64,000 bases of DNA, from contig JACQFP010000031.1 in assembly GCA_016200005.1 (NCBI GenBank), positions 1 through 64,000 of the forward strand, given 5' to 3'. A model generated the notes under the pieces. That model was not told where the DNA came from, ran no database searches, and saw only the letters and a list, made by a program, of their open reading frames with translations. Numbering within the stretch: position 1 is the stretch's first letter; each line of letters opens with the position of its first letter. This DNA comes from Verrucomicrobiota bacterium (GTDB lineage: Bacteria; Verrucomicrobiota; Verrucomicrobiia; Limisphaerales; PALSA-1396). Below are positions 61,225 to 64,000 of the stretch, piece after piece. The position numbers and the translations under genes are program-made.

Positions 61225-62278
61225 TCAGGGAGGATTTTTGTTGTGCGCGCAACGCCTCGTCGTAACACGCCAGCGCTTCGGGATAGCGTTTCAACCGGTT
61301 GAACACGCCACCTTTCAGCAGGTAGGCAGTGGTCTTGGAGTTATCCACGGCAATCGCGCGGTCATAAATCTCAATCGCTTCCTCCATTCGTTGCAGGCGT
61401 TCCAACACCGTGCCCTTTTTGAGCAACGCCTCGATGTTCGCCGGATCAATCGCGAGCGCCTCCTCGACGCACGCCAACGCTTCTTCGTGCTGCCCCAAAT
61501 TGAGCAGCGTCTGGCTCTTGCCGAGCATCAGGGAGACCTGCGCCGCCTGCTCAGAAACGCCGGCGGACTTCGCGTCAGTTGAAGAAGGCGCATCGGATCG
61601 TTGCGGAGTCTCCTTTGATTCGCCGTCCGGATGGCCGTTTTCACTGGCGGTCGCAAGCGGAGCGGTGGAATGTTCCAGTTCATAAATGCGTTTTTGCAGC
61701 CGCTCGATGGCCCCCAGATATTGCCGGTTGGATTGTTCCACCGGATCCAGAGCGACGCGCTGTGAATCGCCCGTTCCCAGGGCCGCAAATGGGTAGTCGT
61801 GAGACTGTCCGAGACGCAACGCGCTGGCCACCTCGGTGAGCCGGTTCATCGAGCGCATCTGAAACCACGCGGTGAACACCATCGCCAAAAAACCAATGCC
61901 GCCAAAGCTGCCCGCCACGATGAGCATCGTCCGGTTGGAGTCATGCATCGCCTCCAATTCGCGCTCCCGCTGTGTGGCGAGGTTCTGCGCGATAAGGTTG
62001 AGGCTGCCGGCGATGGCCTCTGCATTTCGTTGGGCAGCGGCTTCGGCGTCCTTGTGCGATTGCTCGATGTCGCGCTGGATCGCCCGGAGCTGTTCCTGCG
62101 CCAGCAGATAAGCCCGCAACGCCTGTTGCGCCACGGAAACCTCGTCGCTCGGCGGCTCGCTGGTGGCGGAGGTGGATGATTTGGTTCCTTGCGCCCTCAC
62201 CATGAGCGAGGATAAAAAGAGCGCAAGACTGATGGAGACGCTGACCACGAAAAGTCGATGAGATTGAAGTTTTTTCAT
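61217..62278 (-). CDS. Membrane-anchored TPR protein
   Basis: 353 residues from ATG 62278. A signal-like segment (LFVVSVSISLALFLSSLMV), a coiled coil (about 50-115), one transmembrane helix (MLIVAGSFGGIGFLAMVFTA, about 118-137), a linker and C-terminal TPR repeats (about 255-345). The repeats read LLNLGQHEEALACVEEALAI, LLKKGTVLERLQRMEEAI and LLKGGVFNRLKRYPEALACY. TPRs act as protein-interaction scaffolds. Partner unknown. It converges with and overlaps the HDED-like gene by 8 bp; both are coiled-coil, single-helix proteins. Confidence 0.85.
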   Translation of the reverse strand: MKKLQSHRLFVVSVSISLALFLSSLMVRAQGTKSSTSATSEPPSDEVSVAQQALRAYLLAQEQLRAIQRDIEQSHKDAEAAAQRNAEAIAGSLNLIAQNLATQRERELEAMHDSNRTMLIVAGSFGGIGFLAMVFTAWFQMRSMNRLTEVASALRLGQSHDYPFAALGTGDSQRVALDPVEQSNRQYLGAIERLQKRIYELEHSTAPLATASENGHPDGESKETPQRSDAPSSTDAKSAGVSEQAAQVSLMLGKSQTLLNLGQHEEALACVEEALAIDPANIEALLKKGTVLERLQRMEEAIEIYDRAIAVDNSKTTAYLLKGGVFNRLKRYPEALACYDEALRAQQKSSLTN

Positions 62279-62410
62279 AAGCGTGGGACGCTGTCCGCAC
62301 GTTAAGAAGCAGGTGCAAATTTGCAAGGTAAAAAGCGGCGACAAACTGGACAAGTTATTAACAATTTGAACCTGACGGGATCGCCCCAATCATGGGGTAA
62401 CAACGCAACG

Positions 62411-62605
62411 ATGAATACCCATGAACTGACCAAGGTGTTGCTTGAACTGGGTTGTCCGCCGGAAAAATCGGAGGAGATGGCCGCCCAACTGGACAAGCGC
62501 GCCCGCCAACTGGCCAGTCAGAAGGGCTGGACTTACGAGGAATCGCTGACCCACTTGCTTTCTTTAATGAAGCAGGGCTGGGCGGCGAAGGAGAAAGGAC
62601 TGTGA
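62411..62605 (+). CDS. Small conserved-looking helical protein
   Basis: 64 residues from ATG 62411 (MNTHELTKVLLELGCPPEKS); the open frame from 62321 overlaps the leader region of the TPR gene and is not used. All-helical, charged and with no membrane segment. I do not recognise a family. It stands between the divergent TPR gene and the Nudix gene, in the Nudix direction, 92 bp before it. Confidence 0.6.
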   Translation: MNTHELTKVLLELGCPPEKSEEMAAQLDKRARQLASQKGWTYEESLTHLLSLMKQGWAAKEKGL

Positions 62606-62697
62606 CATCACCGGATGAAATTCGAATCGTGGTTTTGCCTCGGCGGGGTTTTTACTCATCGCAGTTCACAACCTGAAACTCACAACTTGAAATTCGC

Positions 62698-63279
62698 ATG
62701 ATCAAACCCTGGCCCAGGATCGCTTCCAAACCAGCGGGAGATTTCCGCATCTTCACCATTCGCGATGAGCAGAAACGGTCTCCACGCACTGGCGAGCCGC
62801 ATGATTTTTACGTCATTGACTGCGTCAATTGGGTCAACGTCATCGCCACAACCTCCGACCAGCAGCTTGTGATGATCGAACAATATCGCCACGGCACGGA
62901 CACCGTGGAGTTGGAAATTCCCGGCGGCATGATGGACGCGCATGAGAACTCGCCGGTGGCCACCGGCTTGCGCGAGTTGCGCGAGGAGACCGGTTACGAG
63001 GGACAGAACGCCCGCCTCATCGGGGAAATCTTTCCCAACCCGGCCATCATGAGCAACACCTGTTACACCGTGCTGGTGGAGAATTGTGAATTGAAGCATC
63101 CAACAGAATTCGATCACGGCGAAGACATGATCAACCGGCTTATGCCCATCGCCGAGATCCCGCGGCTGATTGCGGATGGAAGAATCCGCCATGCGATGGT
63201 GGTGGTGGCGCTGTACCACTTCGAACTGTGGCGACGCGGTATCAAGTCTTCCGGGAAATTTTCCAGTTGCGAAACGTGA
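62698..63279 (+). CDS. Nudix hydrolase, ADP-ribose pyrophosphatase-like
   Basis: 193 residues. Nudix box GGMMDAHENSPVATGLRELR followed by EETGY, of the GG...REL.EETG type, with one residue more than the standard between the first Glu and REL, a form found in ADP-ribose/NDP-sugar pyrophosphatases. An upstream VMIEQYRHGTDTVELEIPGG segment also matches this subfamily. Hydrolyses nucleoside diphosphate-linked metabolites such as ADP-ribose in the cytoplasm. Ends about 60 bp before the palindromic repeat. Confidence 0.92.
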   Translation: MIKPWPRIASKPAGDFRIFTIRDEQKRSPRTGEPHDFYVIDCVNWVNVIATTSDQQLVMIEQYRHGTDTVELEIPGGMMDAHENSPVATGLRELREETGYEGQNARLIGEIFPNPAIMSNTCYTVLVENCELKHPTEFDHGEDMINRLMPIAEIPRLIADGRIRHAMVVVALYHFELWRRGIKSSGKFSSCET

Positions 63280-63340
63280 TTCGCGGCTAGAACGACGGCC
63301 CCTCACCCCGTCCTCTGCCATGAAGCTTGCCAGAATCGTC

Positions 63341-63376
63341 TCCCAAACTTTGTCGCATATGCGACAAAGTTTGGGA
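63341..63376. repeat. Perfect 36-bp palindrome (third copy of the CGCATATGCG family)
   Basis: TCCCAAACTTTGTCGCAT and its exact reverse complement meet at position 63358/63359. The unit shares its centre with the repeats at 43119 and 43335, but here the two mispaired positions are perfectly paired. Read on the minus strand, the sequence after the palindrome (GAGACGATTCTGGCAAG) also agrees with the other copies, so the repeat is longer than its core. A half-element like the CCCCTCACCCC palindrome arm lies just before it (63306-63316). Confidence 0.92.
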
Positions 63377-63525
63377 CGGCGAGATTGAAGGTCCCGATGC
63401 GTGTCCAAAGTTGGAGGTGGAAACTTTCCATGAACCTGCGGCCACCCACCCTTTGCCCCTCCCAGGAGGGGAACAATCCGCCATGCGCCGCTCCCCCTCC
63501 GGCTGTGAACGAAAGATTTCCGTTG

Positions 63526-64000
63526 TCAATGGCGGGAAAGGAATTCGAGCACCGTCTGGTTGAACTGCCGAGGGTTTTCCAAATGCAACCCGTGCGAAAC
63601 GTCCGGCAACGTGATGAGTTCTGAACTCGGCAGATCCGCTTGCAGTTCGCGGATGGTCTGGCGAAAAACCGCCGTGCTCAATTCGCCTTCGAGCAATAAG
63701 GTGGGCGCTTTTATTTTTCGCGCGTGCTCAGACTTGAAGGCCGTGGTGGAACTTGTTCCCAGTAACATCGGTTTCAACGTGTTGATGTTGTCCATCATCA
63801 CGGCGCGTACCGGCGCCGCAAGTTCGTCAAACGTCCACGGTGCGATTACCGCGTTGATGAAATGCCTTAACGCGGCTTCTGCGCCTTCTATCTGCCAGCG
63901 CGCCAGCACCTGCTCGGTGAGGGAAATCAGTTCCTGCACCAAGGGGCGGTTTTCAGGCTTCGGCGTGAGCAAAGAGAACAGCGTCGGTTCGGCCAACACG
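63526..64000 (-). CDS. Alpha/beta hydrolase, C-terminal part (runs off the window)
   Basis: At least 157 residues on the minus strand, continuing beyond the right edge. The sequence has APTLLLEGELSTAVFRQTI and the catalytic-His region ITLPDVSHGLHLENPRQFN, the usual C-terminal half of an alpha/beta-hydrolase-fold esterase or related enzyme; the nucleophile elbow lies outside. The stop codon is at 63526. A general hydrolase only; the substrate cannot be read from this part. Confidence 0.8.
   Translation of the reverse strand, partial: VLAEPTLFSLLTPKPENRPLVQELISLTEQVLARWQIEGAEAALRHFINAVIAPWTFDELAAPVRAVMMDNINTLKPMLLGTSSTTAFKSEHARKIKAPTLLLEGELSTAVFRQTIRELQADLPSSELITLPDVSHGLHLENPRQFNQTVLEFLSRH

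Overview
The window reads as a chromosomal segment of a GC-rich, Gram-negative bacterium. It most resembles a Verrucomicrobiota member of the Pedosphaera/Limisphaera kind. That placement is inferred from gene content: a two-domain DUF1080 lipoprotein beside a Tat-exported Gfo/Idh/MocA protein, paralogous GFTLVEIMIVVAIIG pseudopilins, LptE- and BamD-like envelope proteins, a Mgl-type GTPase module, and the tail of a DUF1553-type protein. No rRNA, tRNA, CRISPR array, prophage or intact insertion sequence was seen.

Layout. 1-2.7 kb: proB, mazG, decayed aminopeptidase DNA and a double-CDGSH protein. 2.7-7.6 kb: a small-GTPase signalling module. Roadblock protein, MglA-like GTPase and a large roadblock protein lie on the minus strand; divergent from them are a response regulator with a DUF4388-like domain and two small proteins. 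7.6-20.1 kb: envelope and housekeeping genes (uppP, LysM protein, prmC, murA, BamD-like, LptE-like), a MaoC protein, two secreted hydrolases, a PPi-type phosphofructokinase and gene remnants. 20.2-28.4 kb: a carB gene holding only the C-terminal half, recQ with a palindrome inside its reading frame, a response regulator and a 1040-residue hybrid histidine kinase. 28.7-40.0 kb: a HydE-like radical SAM gene, then an accessory block with CapK-like ligase, patatin, ketosynthase, ketosynthase-like partner without the active-site Cys, ketoreductase, ACP and two flavoproteins carrying halogenase fingerprints. It looks like a compact type II polyketide/aryl-polyene-like cluster. 40.2-50.4 kb: a KefB-like antiporter, a large secreted C25-like/Calx-beta protein, topoisomerase III and a Xer recombinase. 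50.4-52.1 kb: two pseudopilin genes, one broken, with terminators and a sigma-54 promoter. 52.1-64 kb: RbsA/RbsC-type transporter genes, a Uma2 nuclease, Gfo/Idh and DUF1080 genes, infA, two cyclophilins, an orphan 7TMR-HDED-type protein, a TPR protein, a Nudix hydrolase and the tail of an alpha/beta hydrolase.

Two protein systems stand out: the GTPase/roadblock/response-regulator module and the halogenase-bearing type II synthase cluster. A third signal lies outside the genes. At least three families of palindromic repeats are scattered through the window. One has paired hairpin arms with a GTAG or GGAG foot, as in REP/BIME elements mobilised by RAYT transposases. Copies have landed inside the coding regions of prmC and, from another family, recQ, without breaking the frame.
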